The translations under genes were made by a program, and so were the position numbers. From the NCBI GenBank assembly GCA_016223085.1, contig JACRPS010000004.1:248001-312000 (forward strand): a stretch of DNA of 64,000 nt, read 5' to 3'. This document shows positions 35,929 through 44,522 of this stretch, piece by piece. How positions within the stretch are numbered: position 1 is the first letter of the stretch; the number at the start of each line of letters is the position of its first letter. The notes beneath the pieces are model-generated. The model saw only the letters and a list, made by a program, of their open reading frames with translations. It was not told the DNA's origin and made no database searches. The DNA comes from Chloroflexota bacterium (GTDB taxonomy: Bacteria > Chloroflexota > Anaerolineae > Aggregatilineales > Phototrophicaceae).

Positions 35929-36002
35929 GGGGGTGTGGTGTAGCGGCCTAACATACTGCCCTGTCAAGGCAGAGACCGCGGGTTCGAATCCCGTCATCCC
36001 CG
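35929..36002 (+). tRNA. tRNA-Asp (anticodon GUC)
   Basis: The 74 bases fold as a full cloverleaf. The acceptor stem pairs GGGGGTG (35929-35935) with CATCCCC (35995-36001), with one G-U. The D stem is GTGT/ACAT, the anticodon stem CTGCC/GGCAG encloses CTGTCAA with anticodon GTC, and the T arm is GCGGG-TTCGAAT-CCCGT. The discriminator is G at 36002; CCA is not encoded. The recombinase gene on the opposite strand ends inside it, and base composition changes here, so the tRNA 3' half is the probable attachment site of the element. Confidence 0.95.
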
Positions 36003-37573
36003 ACTAGAGTATCATAATTTATGATGTTCGACAATAGAACCCACAAAATCGGCGTGGGTTCTATTGCTTTTATTTCCCCCTCGTACACGTACACCTTGTT
36101 GTACATCAGCCTAAACCACGCCTCGCTTTCTTCGAGCGTGGCTGCATCCCAGATATTCCTGATATTGCCGAGCAGGTCGGCTGCCCGTTCCAAGTCAATC
36201 ATTCGGCCTAGCGTTGGCAGTGGCGTGGCATTGATCTGCGCTTGAATCTCATCGCGCATTTGCCGATATTCGCCCTCGCTGATGTCTCCCAACAGAAACA
36301 ACTGCTTGAGCCGTTCCAGCCGCCCCTGTAGTGAGGTCTGCTGATTCTTGACTGCCGCGTACTGCGGCTGGTCTTTGGTTATCAGCGCCAGCACTCTGTC
36401 CTTCCAATCTGTCGGAACATTCAGACTGAGCAGGATTTCAGCCGCCGTAGCTTCAAACACTTCAGCCGCCACTGACTTCAGATGAGATGAACATTCATGG
36501 CCCTTATCTTTTGCTGGGTCGCGGTAGCGGCGATCACCACGTAAATTCCATCCACGCCAGTTATTGCCACAACCAGCGCAGACCAGCAGCGATGCCAGCG
36601 GGTAGGTGGCGGTGTTTTTGGGCAAACCCCGGCTGAAGTTGGCCGCACGTCGCGCTCGAACTTCCTGACATTTCTCAAAGAGATCGCGGCTGATGAGGGG
36701 TTCATGCCGACCTGGTAGATACTCCTTCGGCTGACTTTTCTTGCCCTGGTAGCTGGTTTCGCCAATGTAGAAGCGATTTTGCAGGATGTAGATGGTTGTG
36801 TCCTTACCGAAGGGGTTGTTGCCAAACTGCCCACTGGTACGGTAGCCCGCTGCTGTGAGAATGTTGGCGATGTCGAGGTCGGAGTAGATGCCGAGGCTGT
36901 ATTTCTCGAATGCCAGTACGACCCCCGGCCCATTGATCGGGCAGATCAACGCATCCGTTTCCCCGTAGCGCCCTTCAGCACTTTCCAGTGTTTCTTCAAT
37001 GAGGGTCGCCAAGCGGCTGTAGTCCGCCTCAGCGATCTTTCCCGCCTGAAAGTCCTCGCCCAGTTGCGTGAGCATATCTTTCAACCGTCGTGGTGTCGTG
37101 TAGCCGAAAGCCAGCGTGCCGTTCCAGCCGCCTTTCCGCGCCCGCTCTTTCTTGCCCTTGATGGTCTCCTGGCTGAGGTTGTCGAGATACCACTCGGCAA
37201 TCGCGGCCATGAGTACAAGCTGAACCTTCCCCGTTGGCGTGGTGAAGTCAAAGCTCTCATTGACCGAAACGAAGGACACATTACGATCTTTGAGATATTT
37301 GAGATAGAAGAGGACATCCTGAAGCGAACGGCTGAAGCGGTCAAGTTTGTGAACAATCAGCACGTCGAACAGTCCCGCTTCGGCGTGACGAAGCATCTGC
37401 TGGAACTCTGGACGCAGAGCATTCTTGCCACTGCGTCCCTTCTCCTCATAGACTTGAACGACATTCCAGCCGCGTTGGACGGCGAACTGTCTAGCGATCT
37501 CGGCTTGAGCAGAGAGGGAGTGGCCTTCGATTTGTTCTTCGCTGGAAACACGGGTATAGATGGCGGCACGCAT
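35948..37573 (-). CDS. large serine recombinase (integrase of the element)
   Basis: About 541 residues from ATG 37573, after AGGAG. The resolvase domain starts MRAAIYTRVSSEEQIEGHSL (catalytic Ser within RVSSEEQ) and has LDRFSRSLQDVLFYL. A 'recombinase' DNA-binding domain follows (GGWNGTLAFGYTTP), then a Zn-ribbon (LLVCAGCGNNWRG...HECSSH) and a coiled-coil C terminus. This architecture is that of large serine integrases. The last ~18 codons (GDDGIRTRGLCLDRAVC) are simply the complement of tRNA-Asp, so the natural C terminus was probably altered by integration. Confidence 0.92.
   Translation of the reverse strand: MRAAIYTRVSSEEQIEGHSLSAQAEIARQFAVQRGWNVVQVYEEKGRSGKNALRPEFQQMLRHAEAGLFDVLIVHKLDRFSRSLQDVLFYLKYLKDRNVSFVSVNESFDFTTPTGKVQLVLMAAIAEWYLDNLSQETIKGKKERARKGGWNGTLAFGYTTPRRLKDMLTQLGEDFQAGKIAEADYSRLATLIEETLESAEGRYGETDALICPINGPGVVLAFEKYSLGIYSDLDIANILTAAGYRTSGQFGNNPFGKDTTIYILQNRFYIGETSYQGKKSQPKEYLPGRHEPLISRDLFEKCQEVRARRAANFSRGLPKNTATYPLASLLVCAGCGNNWRGWNLRGDRRYRDPAKDKGHECSSHLKSVAAEVFEATAAEILLSLNVPTDWKDRVLALITKDQPQYAAVKNQQTSLQGRLERLKQLFLLGDISEGEYRQMRDEIQAQINATPLPTLGRMIDLERAADLLGNIRNIWDAATLEESEAWFRLMYNKVYVYEGEIKAIEPTPILWVLLSNIINYDTLVGDDGIRTRGLCLDRAVC
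36033..36065. terminator. hairpin after tRNA-Asp, probable terminator
   Basis: A 12-bp perfect inverted repeat, AATAGAACCCAC and GTGGGTTCTATT, encloses a nine-base loop and is followed by GCTTTTATTT. It lies 31 bases after the tRNA and would end its transcript. It also lies inside the 3' coding part of the antisense recombinase gene, so the same hairpin may reduce read-through toward it. Confidence 0.65.
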
Positions 37574-37589
37574 GGTTTTTGCTCCTGAT

Positions 37590-37796
37590 TTAGCTGGCTT
37601 TAGCCTGAACGATGCTGCTGGCTTCTTCAGCCATGATTCGTTTGGTGATACTGGCAAGCAGGATGAGAAAGGAATCAATCTCAACCGCTGATGCGGCTTG
37701 CGGTTCGCCCTTCATCTGGATGACACCTCCGTGATCGGCAATATGGTGATCGGGCTGTGCGCTGCTGGACAATTCAGACGTTGATGTTGAACACAT
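37590..37796 (-). CDS. small hypothetical protein upstream of the serine recombinase
   Basis: About 68 residues from ATG 37796, after AGGGGAACAGCT, a good ribosome site. The frame is open further upstream to 37928 without support. The second half is a helix (VEIDSFLILLASITKRIMAEEASSIVQ). The gene ends 16 bases before the recombinase start, so the two are co-transcribed. I do not recognise the family. Small proteins in this place sometimes act as recombination directionality factors; here that is only a guess from position. Confidence 0.6.
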   Translation of the reverse strand: MCSTSTSELSSSAQPDHHIADHGGVIQMKGEPQAASAVEIDSFLILLASITKRIMAEEASSIVQAKAS

Positions 37797-37990
37797 AGCT
37801 GTTCCCCTGTCACTGTGTAAGCGAACAGGGAAGAAGGCGCGATGCCAGAAAAGGGGTTGTGGGCGGGGGATGGCTACGTGGGCAGTTGACATCGGTTTAA
37901 GGTTGACCCTTGCCTGAGCCAGGGTCATGAGGTATACTAATTAGGGTGCATCTATTATGCATAGACGCCCCATAATTGTCAAGGGTGAAT

Positions 37991-39010
37991 ATGAGCGAGA
38001 ACCACGAAATCCTCTTTATTCAGGATAGCAGCCGTAAGCAGAAGGACGCTCGACAGCGCCTCACATACTACGCCGACTACCTCACCGAAACCGGCAACCC
38101 CTGGTATCTGCCTGATCTCAATGCGTACCGTGATTACCTCCTCAACGAACGTCACCTAATGCCTGCCAGTGTCGCGGCTCACGTTGGGACAATCCGTGTC
38201 CGTTACCGTGATCTTCTCCGGGATAAAAACCTTCCTTCTCGGATTGAAGCACATGCACCTGCCGGAACAGACAAAGCCGCTCTTGTAGCGGAAGCACTCA
38301 CCCGGATGGAGCAGGCAACCTCTACGAGCGCGGGTCGTGTTGAGTTCCGCCGCACGCCTCAGGTCAGCCACCTCAATTGCCGACAGATTAACGAACTCCT
38401 AGCGCAACCGAACCTGGCACGGCGTCAAGGTCTACGCGACATAACAGGTATGGGACTAATCATCAGCGCCGGGGTCAATGAAGCGGAGCTGTGTGCATTA
38501 CAGGTATCTGACCTATTCCTACGGCACAATGGCGTGCCAGCCATTCATATTGCTGCGGACGGGAAAGGCACAGAACGGACTATCCAGCTTTACGATGATG
38601 TATATTTCGACATGGCCTGGCTTGAAACCTATCTTCGTACTTACTTGGACGTTGCTGGAATCACTGTAGGGCCAGTATTCCGGGGATTTTTTCGGGGCGG
38701 CGATAGGATGGGGCAAAAACCGTTGACAATTCGTGGTGTTCAGAAAATGCTCAAAGGGTACGTTATTCACGACGATCTCGGAGCAGAAATGACAGCTACG
38801 GCGCTTGATTTACGCCGCACCTATGCCCGGATGTTATATAAAGCCGGGATACCCCTCGAAACGATTCAGGCCAATCTAGGCCACACGAGCAGCCTAACGA
38901 CTTTAGAATACATTGGGCCACCGGACCTGTCGGGTGCGCCTTTTGCAAGCCGCGCATGTAACGGTCAGGTGTTGCTGAACAAGCTGCACCAGCACTGGGA
39001 CAGTCACTAA
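37991..39010 (+). CDS. tyrosine recombinase-like protein with degenerate active site
   Basis: About 339 residues from ATG 37991, after AAGGGTGAAT. The C terminus aligns with the phage-integrase fold: DLRRTYARMLYKAGIPLETIQANLGHTSSLTTLEYIG, with the final Tyr present. The first catalytic Arg motif, usually GLRxSEL, reads AGVNEAEL (Arg replaced by Asn). The HxLR motif reads LDLR (His replaced by Leu). The Lys in DGKGTERTIQL and the second Arg remain. The changes suggest loss of strand cleavage, or a DNA-binding-only role. It is divergent from the recombinase operon. Confidence 0.8.
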   Translation: MSENHEILFIQDSSRKQKDARQRLTYYADYLTETGNPWYLPDLNAYRDYLLNERHLMPASVAAHVGTIRVRYRDLLRDKNLPSRIEAHAPAGTDKAALVAEALTRMEQATSTSAGRVEFRRTPQVSHLNCRQINELLAQPNLARRQGLRDITGMGLIISAGVNEAELCALQVSDLFLRHNGVPAIHIAADGKGTERTIQLYDDVYFDMAWLETYLRTYLDVAGITVGPVFRGFFRGGDRMGQKPLTIRGVQKMLKGYVIHDDLGAEMTATALDLRRTYARMLYKAGIPLETIQANLGHTSSLTTLEYIGPPDLSGAPFASRACNGQVLLNKLHQHWDSH

Positions 39011-39055
39011 CCCCCGTCCTCAGCCCATCAATCGCGTAAGAGCAAGGAAAAATTC

Positions 39056-40045
39056 ATGCCCATCTACTCCGAGATCACTACCCTGGTTGAAGCCGAGCAG
39101 TTTGCTGCTTCACAAGGCATCCGCATCACTGCTACAGATCGTGAAAATATCCGTAAGGCACAAGAAGCGGAAATGAAGCGGCTGGTCGCTCTGAGCACGA
39201 GTGAAATGCAGAGTGGCGTATCACGATGGGTCGAACGCTTCAACGTGTTCTACCCGCGTTTTCTGGAAACGCTAATGGGCATCGGCGATGTGCTAATGTC
39301 CTTCACCCAGACACTCATCACATCCTTCGGTGTGCCCGTTATTCTGGTTTTGCTGCTCATTGTGGAACAACAGCGAGTGGTTCACGGCATTCTGTTGTTC
39401 GAGGCTGACCCTGGACTGGCATCGTTTGCTGCTACCGCGCTCGTTCTGTTGAATTTGGTGCTCGAAGTCCTGATTCACCATGTTGAGCATCAAGAGAACT
39501 ACCGTCCATCCTCCGGCCATCGTTTCAGCCTGCGTCTGTGGCTACAGAATATGGCCTATACTCTAGGCATTGGCAACAATTGGCAGTCGCAATCTGTGTC
39601 TCCGGCGCAACGTTACAAAAAGTTGCTACGTCTCGTCACCTTTAGTATTCTGGCCCTCGCTCTGGCCGGGAGTATGCGAACAGTGATTGCGAATTCGGAC
39701 GGCGCTTGGTACTCTGCAATGGTAAGCATCGTGCTTCGGAGTGATCTATCCCTCATGTTCACCTGGCTCGGCGGTCTGTTGTTTGCATCAGCGGCGGTAC
39801 TGGCAGCACAAGGATTAAGCCGATATGTGGCGCTGCGGACAGTTGAAGGACAGGTGAAGATGATGGCTCGTAGCGGAAAACAGCAAGACGAGTATCAGAA
39901 CGCTTTGGATACAGTGGCCGCTCAGTACGTCCTGGCAAAGGTTGCAGCCGCTCAGGTGAGGCAGAACGGGAAGGACATCCCTGAGGTGGTGACTCCCGCT
40001 GCCCCTTTCTCGACAAACGGCGTTCAACTCTCGTTAACGGAGTAA
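39056..40045 (+). CDS. multi-pass membrane protein of unknown function
   Basis: A 329-residue protein with four or five transmembrane segments (SFGVPVILVLLLIVEQQ; LASFAATALVLLNLVLEVLI; LVTFSILALALAGSM; LMFTWLGGLLFASAAVLAAQGL). Its soluble N terminus has a short helical DNA- or protein-binding-like stretch (QGIRITATDRENIRKAQEAEMKRLV), and the C terminus is helical and charged. I do not recognise the family. ATG 39056 follows AAGGAAAAATTC, 45 bases after the degenerate recombinase gene, so the two are probably one transcript. Confidence 0.7.
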   Translation: MPIYSEITTLVEAEQFAASQGIRITATDRENIRKAQEAEMKRLVALSTSEMQSGVSRWVERFNVFYPRFLETLMGIGDVLMSFTQTLITSFGVPVILVLLLIVEQQRVVHGILLFEADPGLASFAATALVLLNLVLEVLIHHVEHQENYRPSSGHRFSLRLWLQNMAYTLGIGNNWQSQSVSPAQRYKKLLRLVTFSILALALAGSMRTVIANSDGAWYSAMVSIVLRSDLSLMFTWLGGLLFASAAVLAAQGLSRYVALRTVEGQVKMMARSGKQQDEYQNALDTVAAQYVLAKVAAAQVRQNGKDIPEVVTPAAPFSTNGVQLSLTE

Positions 40046-40742
40046 CCCGTTGGCAAGATAATCCGAATTTTCAGCCACAGATCGAGCATTATCTTTGTGC
40101 CTGTGGCTGTGAGGAACAGGTTCAATTTAGGGGAATTGGCCGCAGGCCACGCTATGTTAACGACGCACACCGAATGCGCCATAAGCGGCAATTGGCTCGA
40201 ATTTCCGAACAGCCATAAGTAGCTGATTGAGTAACAAAGTCTGAAATCCCTGCCCACTGCATCTCAGTACATTTCGTACCATTGCAGGCTTATCACAAAT
40301 ACGAAGGACGAGTCGCAATTTGGAACGATAGAGGCATTTGTGAAAAACGTGTGAAGAATTAGTATCCCCCCTTGTGTTGCATGAAAATAGAATTATGATG
40401 AAAGGGGTGAGGTTGAATGCACACAACACCTCGCCAACACTCCCTCTCTACATCTAACTGAATCAGACCCTGTGTCTTCCACCGAGCGCGAATAGATTCA
40501 TTCGCTGCTTACAAGCAACGATGCTGAAAAAAAGCCGCTGTTGCTTAAGTGGATTGCATGTGACAAAGGAGGCATCTCTTGTCATAGAAACGCAACCATT
40601 ACCCCCCAATGCCCCATCCTGCCCGGTGCTGCCTGAAAACCCGGTAGCAATTCCCATAGTCCTAATCCGACAAAAATGTAACTCCTCGCAAGCGACAGAG
40701 AACTGTCGTAATGTACTTCCCCTTGAGAAGGAAACCTCGACC
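40046..40742. other. 697-base intergenic region upstream of the repA-like gene
   Basis: No convincing gene is seen. It holds a 9-bp inverted repeat (CAGCCACAG at 40072-40080 and CTGTGGCTG at 40101-40109), which may end the membrane-protein transcript although no T run follows. The frame of the RepA-like gene is open back to 40521, but the best ribosome site (GAAGGAAACC) serves ATG 40743. Short minus-strand frames at 40157-40429 and 40463-40768 have no supporting features. The region is AT-rich and may hold the promoter of the replication genes. Confidence 0.5.
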
Positions 40743-42047
40743 ATGAATGACAATCGCAACACCTCCAATCTGCACAGTTGTGCATCTTCCGATGTAAGTC
40801 TTGTGTCCGAGCAAGGCTACACTCCCATCCAGGCTCAGGAAGCCCAGTGTATCCGGGACATGCTGTCTGGCTGTCTTGATTCAGCCAAAGAGCCGAACTG
40901 GGGGCAGTTCAACGGTCATGGATACATCATCAAGCAACTATATGATGTGTATAAGGAATCCGGGCCACGGAACGTCTGGTCAACGATGGGTTATCTGGTA
41001 AAGGTAAACCCGGCCTTATCGGATTTCGTGCTTAATCCGCCTCCTGTCCTTCTGCCAAGTGACCAAGCAGAACGGCATATTTTCACTGCTACAGAGTACA
41101 TGGAGCGCCCGCCAGTAGCATACCTGGATTCGGAGAAGACGATTCAGAAGAACGGTATGACGATGATCTTTGGTATGCCTGGGAGCGGGAAAAGCCTGTG
41201 GGCATTGCGGAAATTAGCGGAAATCGCCGACTCCTATCCGGTAATGTTAGTATTGGCCGAAGGAAATAGCGGCACGCCAGAACGAATCCGTGCTGAGGTG
41301 ATGGCGAGAAATGGTCGGTCCCTTAGTGAGCAATTCTACGTGTACGATCAGGGGGTCAATCTTACGAATCTCCAGGCAGTCCAGGATTTCATTAGCGAGA
41401 TGAAATCCAAACGCATTAACCCACAGGTCATTGCCTTCGATACTTTGGCCGCCTGTATGCCCGGTGCAGATGAAAATGGATCGCGTGATGTGTCACTCGT
41501 GGTTGACAATCTGAAACTCGTCGGACGGGAGTGTGGCACTTCCGTCGTGGTTGTTCACCACTCTAAGAAAGACCGTTCCGGCTACCGAGGTCACAGCATC
41601 TTGCATGGTCACTTCGATGTGATCTTGGAGATTGTTCAAACCAAAGGTAACGTGTCGGTTAAGGGCTTCAAGTCAAAGGACAGCGCACTACCTGAGCTAA
41701 GAGCGTACAGGCTTCAACCGTACGTGACCCGTCAAGACCCTGTGACGGGGGCGGATGTAACTGGCGCAGCACTGATTCCCGCTCAGCGGGTTGACCAGGT
41801 AATTGCTCGTTGCAGCGGTAGCACTCTAAATGCGAGGCATCTCGAAGTGCTGAAATTGCTTCGACAGCACAAAGCCGATGGGTGTAGACACCAGGAGATA
41901 TTGGAAGCCACGCAGATTCCAAGGAGCAGCCTCAAGGGGGTCATGGAATCCTTGACGGAAACCAAACTCATCACGCAGCCGGAAGCACGGGGGAAGTATT
42001 TAATCACGGACGATGGGATACAAGCACTTGAGAATCAGGTTCAGTAG
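40743..42047 (+). CDS. RepA-like AAA (AAA_25) helicase/ATPase
   Basis: About 434 residues from ATG 40743. The ATPase core has Walker A FGMPGSGKSLWALRKLAE, Walker B-like PQVIAFDTLAACMPG, and VVVVHHSKKDRSGYRGHSILHGHFD, typical of plasmid RepA helicases of the RecA/DnaB type. The C terminus ends in a winged-helix-like segment (LEVLKLLRQHKADGCRHQEILEATQIPRSSLKGVMESLTE). RepA proteins of this class unwind or load at a plasmid origin. The gene is followed by a GTTCA repeat cluster and by a primase gene, forming a replication module. Confidence 0.88.
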   Translation: MNDNRNTSNLHSCASSDVSLVSEQGYTPIQAQEAQCIRDMLSGCLDSAKEPNWGQFNGHGYIIKQLYDVYKESGPRNVWSTMGYLVKVNPALSDFVLNPPPVLLPSDQAERHIFTATEYMERPPVAYLDSEKTIQKNGMTMIFGMPGSGKSLWALRKLAEIADSYPVMLVLAEGNSGTPERIRAEVMARNGRSLSEQFYVYDQGVNLTNLQAVQDFISEMKSKRINPQVIAFDTLAACMPGADENGSRDVSLVVDNLKLVGRECGTSVVVVHHSKKDRSGYRGHSILHGHFDVILEIVQTKGNVSVKGFKSKDSALPELRAYRLQPYVTRQDPVTGADVTGAALIPAQRVDQVIARCSGSTLNARHLEVLKLLRQHKADGCRHQEILEATQIPRSSLKGVMESLTETKLITQPEARGKYLITDDGIQALENQVQ

Positions 42048-42136
42048 TTCACACAGTTCAAAAACGGTTCACCGGAACTTGTGAACCGCTGGTTCAGAGG
42101 TTCTACAGGTTCACCCCCCTTAAGGGGTGAACCTGT
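42039..42136. repeat. GTTCA iteron-like cluster with two inverted repeats, candidate replication origin
   Basis: Between the RepA-like gene and the primase, GTTCA or its complement TGAAC recurs at 42039, 42047, 42056, 42067, 42082, 42092, 42109 and 42128, at steps of about 8-19 bases. Two pairs form inverted repeats: CGGTTCAC (42065) with GTGAACCG (42081), and the 13-bp perfect ACAGGTTCACCCC (42105-42117) with its complement (42124-42136) around CCTTAA. Repeats of this kind next to repA genes are typical of iteron-controlled origins; that function is inferred. Confidence 0.6.
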
Positions 42137-42171
42137 GTACCTGACCCAAACCCAAAGGAGATAACACTCAA

Positions 42172-43200
42172 ATGGATACTCGGCACATCAACATCCTGAA
42201 CGTTATAGGTGGTAATCTGAAACGTGCTGCTGCTACGAATGGCGGCGAGTACGCTGGAACTTGCCCATTTTGCGGAGGACATGATCGCTTTCGTGTCTGG
42301 CCTATGCCAACTGTTGGCAGTCCGCGTTTTTGGTGTAGGCAATGTAATCGAACGGGGGACGTAATCCAGTTTATCATGGAGCGCGATGGTGTGGAATTCA
42401 AAACTGCGCTGGAAAGACTTGGATTAGGCGCTTCGCCATCGTATTCAGTTACGTATCAAAGGCCAAGAAGTGCTTCTAGTCCGAGAGTCTGGAAGGAAAA
42501 CGCTCAGGCTATAGGTTTACAGGACACTGCGTGGCAACAGGCAGCGGCAGAATTCTGCCGTATATCCACTGACCAGTTATGGAGTGCTGATGGTCAGCCT
42601 GCCCGTAACTACCTGTATGAGCGTGGGCTTACTGATGGTGTGATTGAGGCCGCCCAACTTGGTTACAACCCTCACACTCAAACGCAGTACTGGGGAAGTG
42701 TTGCTGTCTGGTTATATAGCGGAATAGTCATTCCCTGGATTAATGGAGGGAATTACTGGAAGGTAAACATTCGGCGACGACCATCGCAATTGAAACCTAA
42801 TGAGCAGCGATATATGCAGGCAAAAGGTGGGGGAAACGGGCTTTATCGAGCCAGTCAGGTAGCCCCTGGTTGTACTGTCGTTATCACCGAAGGTGAATTT
42901 GATGCGCTATGTATCTGCGCGGCATTGGAAAGCTCGAAGCTGGATTCTGTCGTTCCTGTTGCTACCGGGAGCACAGGTGGTAGTCGCCTGCTGAACTGGG
43001 TCGCAACGCTTGCGAAATCAGATCGCATGTTGGTTGCTTTCGATGCAGATGATGCCGGTGATAACGCTTCGAGGTGGTGGCAAGATGTATTTGATGATAA
43101 AGCTGCTCGCCTACGTCCTACTCGGCACGATGTGACAGATATGTTTAAGGCAGGCGACGATATTGTTGCCTGGATTTCTGATGCCCTGAGTTCTCCATAG
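42172..43200 (+). CDS. primase with CHC2 zinc finger and Toprim domain
   Basis: 342 residues from ATG 42172, after AAAGGAG. The N terminus is a CHC2-type zinc finger (TCPFCGGHDRFRV...RFWCRQCNRTGDVIQFIM). The C-terminal Toprim domain has VVITEGEFDALCICAALE and MLVAFDADDAGDNASRWW, with the conserved acidic residues. This is the domain set of DnaG-like primases of plasmids and phages; it makes RNA primers for lagging-strand or origin synthesis. With the RepA-like helicase and the repeat cluster between, it completes a small replicon. Confidence 0.92.
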   Translation: MDTRHINILNVIGGNLKRAAATNGGEYAGTCPFCGGHDRFRVWPMPTVGSPRFWCRQCNRTGDVIQFIMERDGVEFKTALERLGLGASPSYSVTYQRPRSASSPRVWKENAQAIGLQDTAWQQAAAEFCRISTDQLWSADGQPARNYLYERGLTDGVIEAAQLGYNPHTQTQYWGSVAVWLYSGIVIPWINGGNYWKVNIRRRPSQLKPNEQRYMQAKGGGNGLYRASQVAPGCTVVITEGEFDALCICAALESSKLDSVVPVATGSTGGSRLLNWVATLAKSDRMLVAFDADDAGDNASRWWQDVFDDKAARLRPTRHDVTDMFKAGDDIVAWISDALSSP

Positions 43201-43211
43201 CTGTTATGGAG
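43193..43211. promoter_or_regulatory. palindrome CCATA-N5-TATGG, copy 1
   Basis: CTCCATA (43193-43199) and TATGGAG (43205-43211) are perfect inverted arms around GCTGT. The core matches the copies at 44523, 44913 and 45823. The palindrome overlaps the primase stop codon and runs into the following terminator-like hairpin, about 90 bases before the HNH gene start. It may be the operator of an element-encoded regulator. Confidence 0.5.
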
Positions 43212-43236
43212 GGTTAACCCCCCTCCACGCATTTTT
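43207..43236 (+). terminator. probable terminator after the primase gene
   Basis: TGGAGGG (43207-43213) pairs with CCCTCCA (43221-43227) around a seven-base loop and is followed by CGCATTTTTG. The T run and the short GC-rich stem fit an intrinsic terminator for the replication genes. Confidence 0.6.
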
Positions 43237-43299
43237 GCTCCTGGCTTCCCTCAAACTCAAAGGTCAGTATAACCAATTCCTCAACGTAAAGGATACCTC

Positions 43300-43902
43300 A
43301 TGTCGGTTCGCAGAATCCCCCTCACAAAAGGCCAATTCGCTATCGTAGATGAGTGCGATTGCGATGCACTTATCAGTATTGGCAATTGGTGCTATAGCAG
43401 CAGCGGCTATGCTGTACACTACCAAACGGACGAGAATGGAAAGCGAAAAACGCTTTTCATGCATCGCGTCATTATGCAGCGCAAACTTGGTCATCCCCTT
43501 CCAGCAAGCTATCAAGTAGATCACATTTCTGGTGCAATCCAGGGTAATCGAGCGCGGCTTGACAATCGCCGCTCGAATCTGCGCCTGGCAACACACAGCC
43601 AGAACCAAGCCGCAAAAGGTTCACAGAAGAACTCGACCAGCGGTCATAAGGGTATCAATTTTCGGCAGGGGAAATGGGATGTGCGACTACGGTACAAACG
43701 TCAGCGCATCAACCTGGGACGCCATGACGACTTTGAAAAGGCGAAAATGGTGTATCGCTGCGCCCATCACCTGCTTTGGGGCGAATTCTCGACGGAGCAG
43801 AATGTTGAGAATGTCCCTTCGGAGATCGAACAGTGGGTCTGCGCTGTCCTAAACCAGCACGGCATAGTTGTTTCTTCAGATGTAAATTCTACAGCAGCGT
43901 GA
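43300..43902 (+). CDS. HNH endonuclease with AP2-like DNA-binding domain
   Basis: 200 residues. The HNH core reads HRVIMQRKLGHPLPASYQVDHISGAIQGNRARLDNRRSNLRLATHSQNQ, with DH, N and N-x-R in place. Then an AP2-like fold: TSGHKGINFRQGKWDVRLRYKRQRINLGRHDDFEKAKMVY. This is the domain set of free-standing homing-type endonucleases common in phages and mobile elements. It probably helps the element or itself spread. It is convergent with the decayed phosphoesterase gene, whose old frame overlaps its 3' end. Confidence 0.88.
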   Translation: MSVRRIPLTKGQFAIVDECDCDALISIGNWCYSSSGYAVHYQTDENGKRKTLFMHRVIMQRKLGHPLPASYQVDHISGAIQGNRARLDNRRSNLRLATHSQNQAAKGSQKNSTSGHKGINFRQGKWDVRLRYKRQRINLGRHDDFEKAKMVYRCAHHLLWGEFSTEQNVENVPSEIEQWVCAVLNQHGIVVSSDVNSTAA

Positions 43903-43939
43903 ACTGCGCCCCCTTGTATTGCTTCGGGTTTGCGCCCTC

Positions 43940-44458
43940 TTATCTCGATGAATTCCCGGTAAGGACGATCTCATCGAACCACTTGAACATCTGCCGGAGA
44001 ATGAGGACGACCAGATTGCGGCTGCTTTCGTAGCCCAGGTCGCTATCATTTGCCAGGACTTGCGCCCAATGGTTGATACCTTCCTGATCGGACGCGATGA
44101 AGTCCCCGGCGATGATGAGGCGCTTAATCCCGTGCCACATGGCCGTCAGCAGCACCAGCAGCAGGTACAGGGGCGAGAAGTCCGGCACTTCGATGTCGCT
44201 GATGATAATGGCGTCGTCGGCCTCGATTTCCTCATAGTCGAGGTATTGCCGCGACGGAGAGGCGGGGATGTCCACCTGCTCGAAGGCTTCCTTGAGATAC
44301 AGGCGTTTGTAGTAACGGTGGTCGCGCAGCTTCCGCTCAAGCGATTGGGGCTTCATCCCATAGTCCACCGCCCGGAGCGCAATTGCTTCTGTGTCCCCGG
44401 CGTCATACAGCTTGAGCAGTTCCTCGCGTTCGGGGATGGTGATGTCTTTCCAGGCCAT
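43940..44458 (-). pseudogene. decayed metallophosphoesterase-like gene
   Basis: About 172 residues from ATG 44458 (AGGAG upstream). The start MAWKDITIPEREELLKLYDAGDTEAI is like phage-type regulators or phosphoesterases. Then comes a calcineurin-like core: IIISDIEVPDFSP, LIIAGDFIASDQEG and IVLTGNSSR. The usual metal ligands are missing: DxH reads DIE, and GNH reads GNS. The frame stops right there, but in the same frame after the stop about 16 more codons (EGANPKQYKGAQFTLL) look like the lost tail. An internal deletion or nonsense change is likely. Confidence 0.55.
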
Positions 44459-44522
44459 GTAGGTGTAGTCTCCTGGGGGCTGATTGTCAGAGAGCAGGGG
44501 GCGCTAATGTGGTTGTACGCCC

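Noticed and set aside
35948-36001. Recombinase C-terminal tail as a functional domain
   Set aside because: The residues GDDGIRTRGLCLDRAVC are only the reverse complement of tRNA-Asp, a known artefact of genes running into a tRNA.
37991-39010. Active integrase of the element
   Set aside because: The first catalytic Arg and the HxLR His are replaced, so activity is doubtful; kept as a degenerate recombinase.
40072-40109. Terminator after the membrane-protein gene
   Set aside because: The inverted repeat has a 20-base loop and no T run; noted only as part of the intergenic region.
40157-40768. Minus-strand frames in the gap before the RepA-like gene
   Set aside because: Short, overlapping the promoter region, without ribosome site, family motif or codon pattern like their neighbours.
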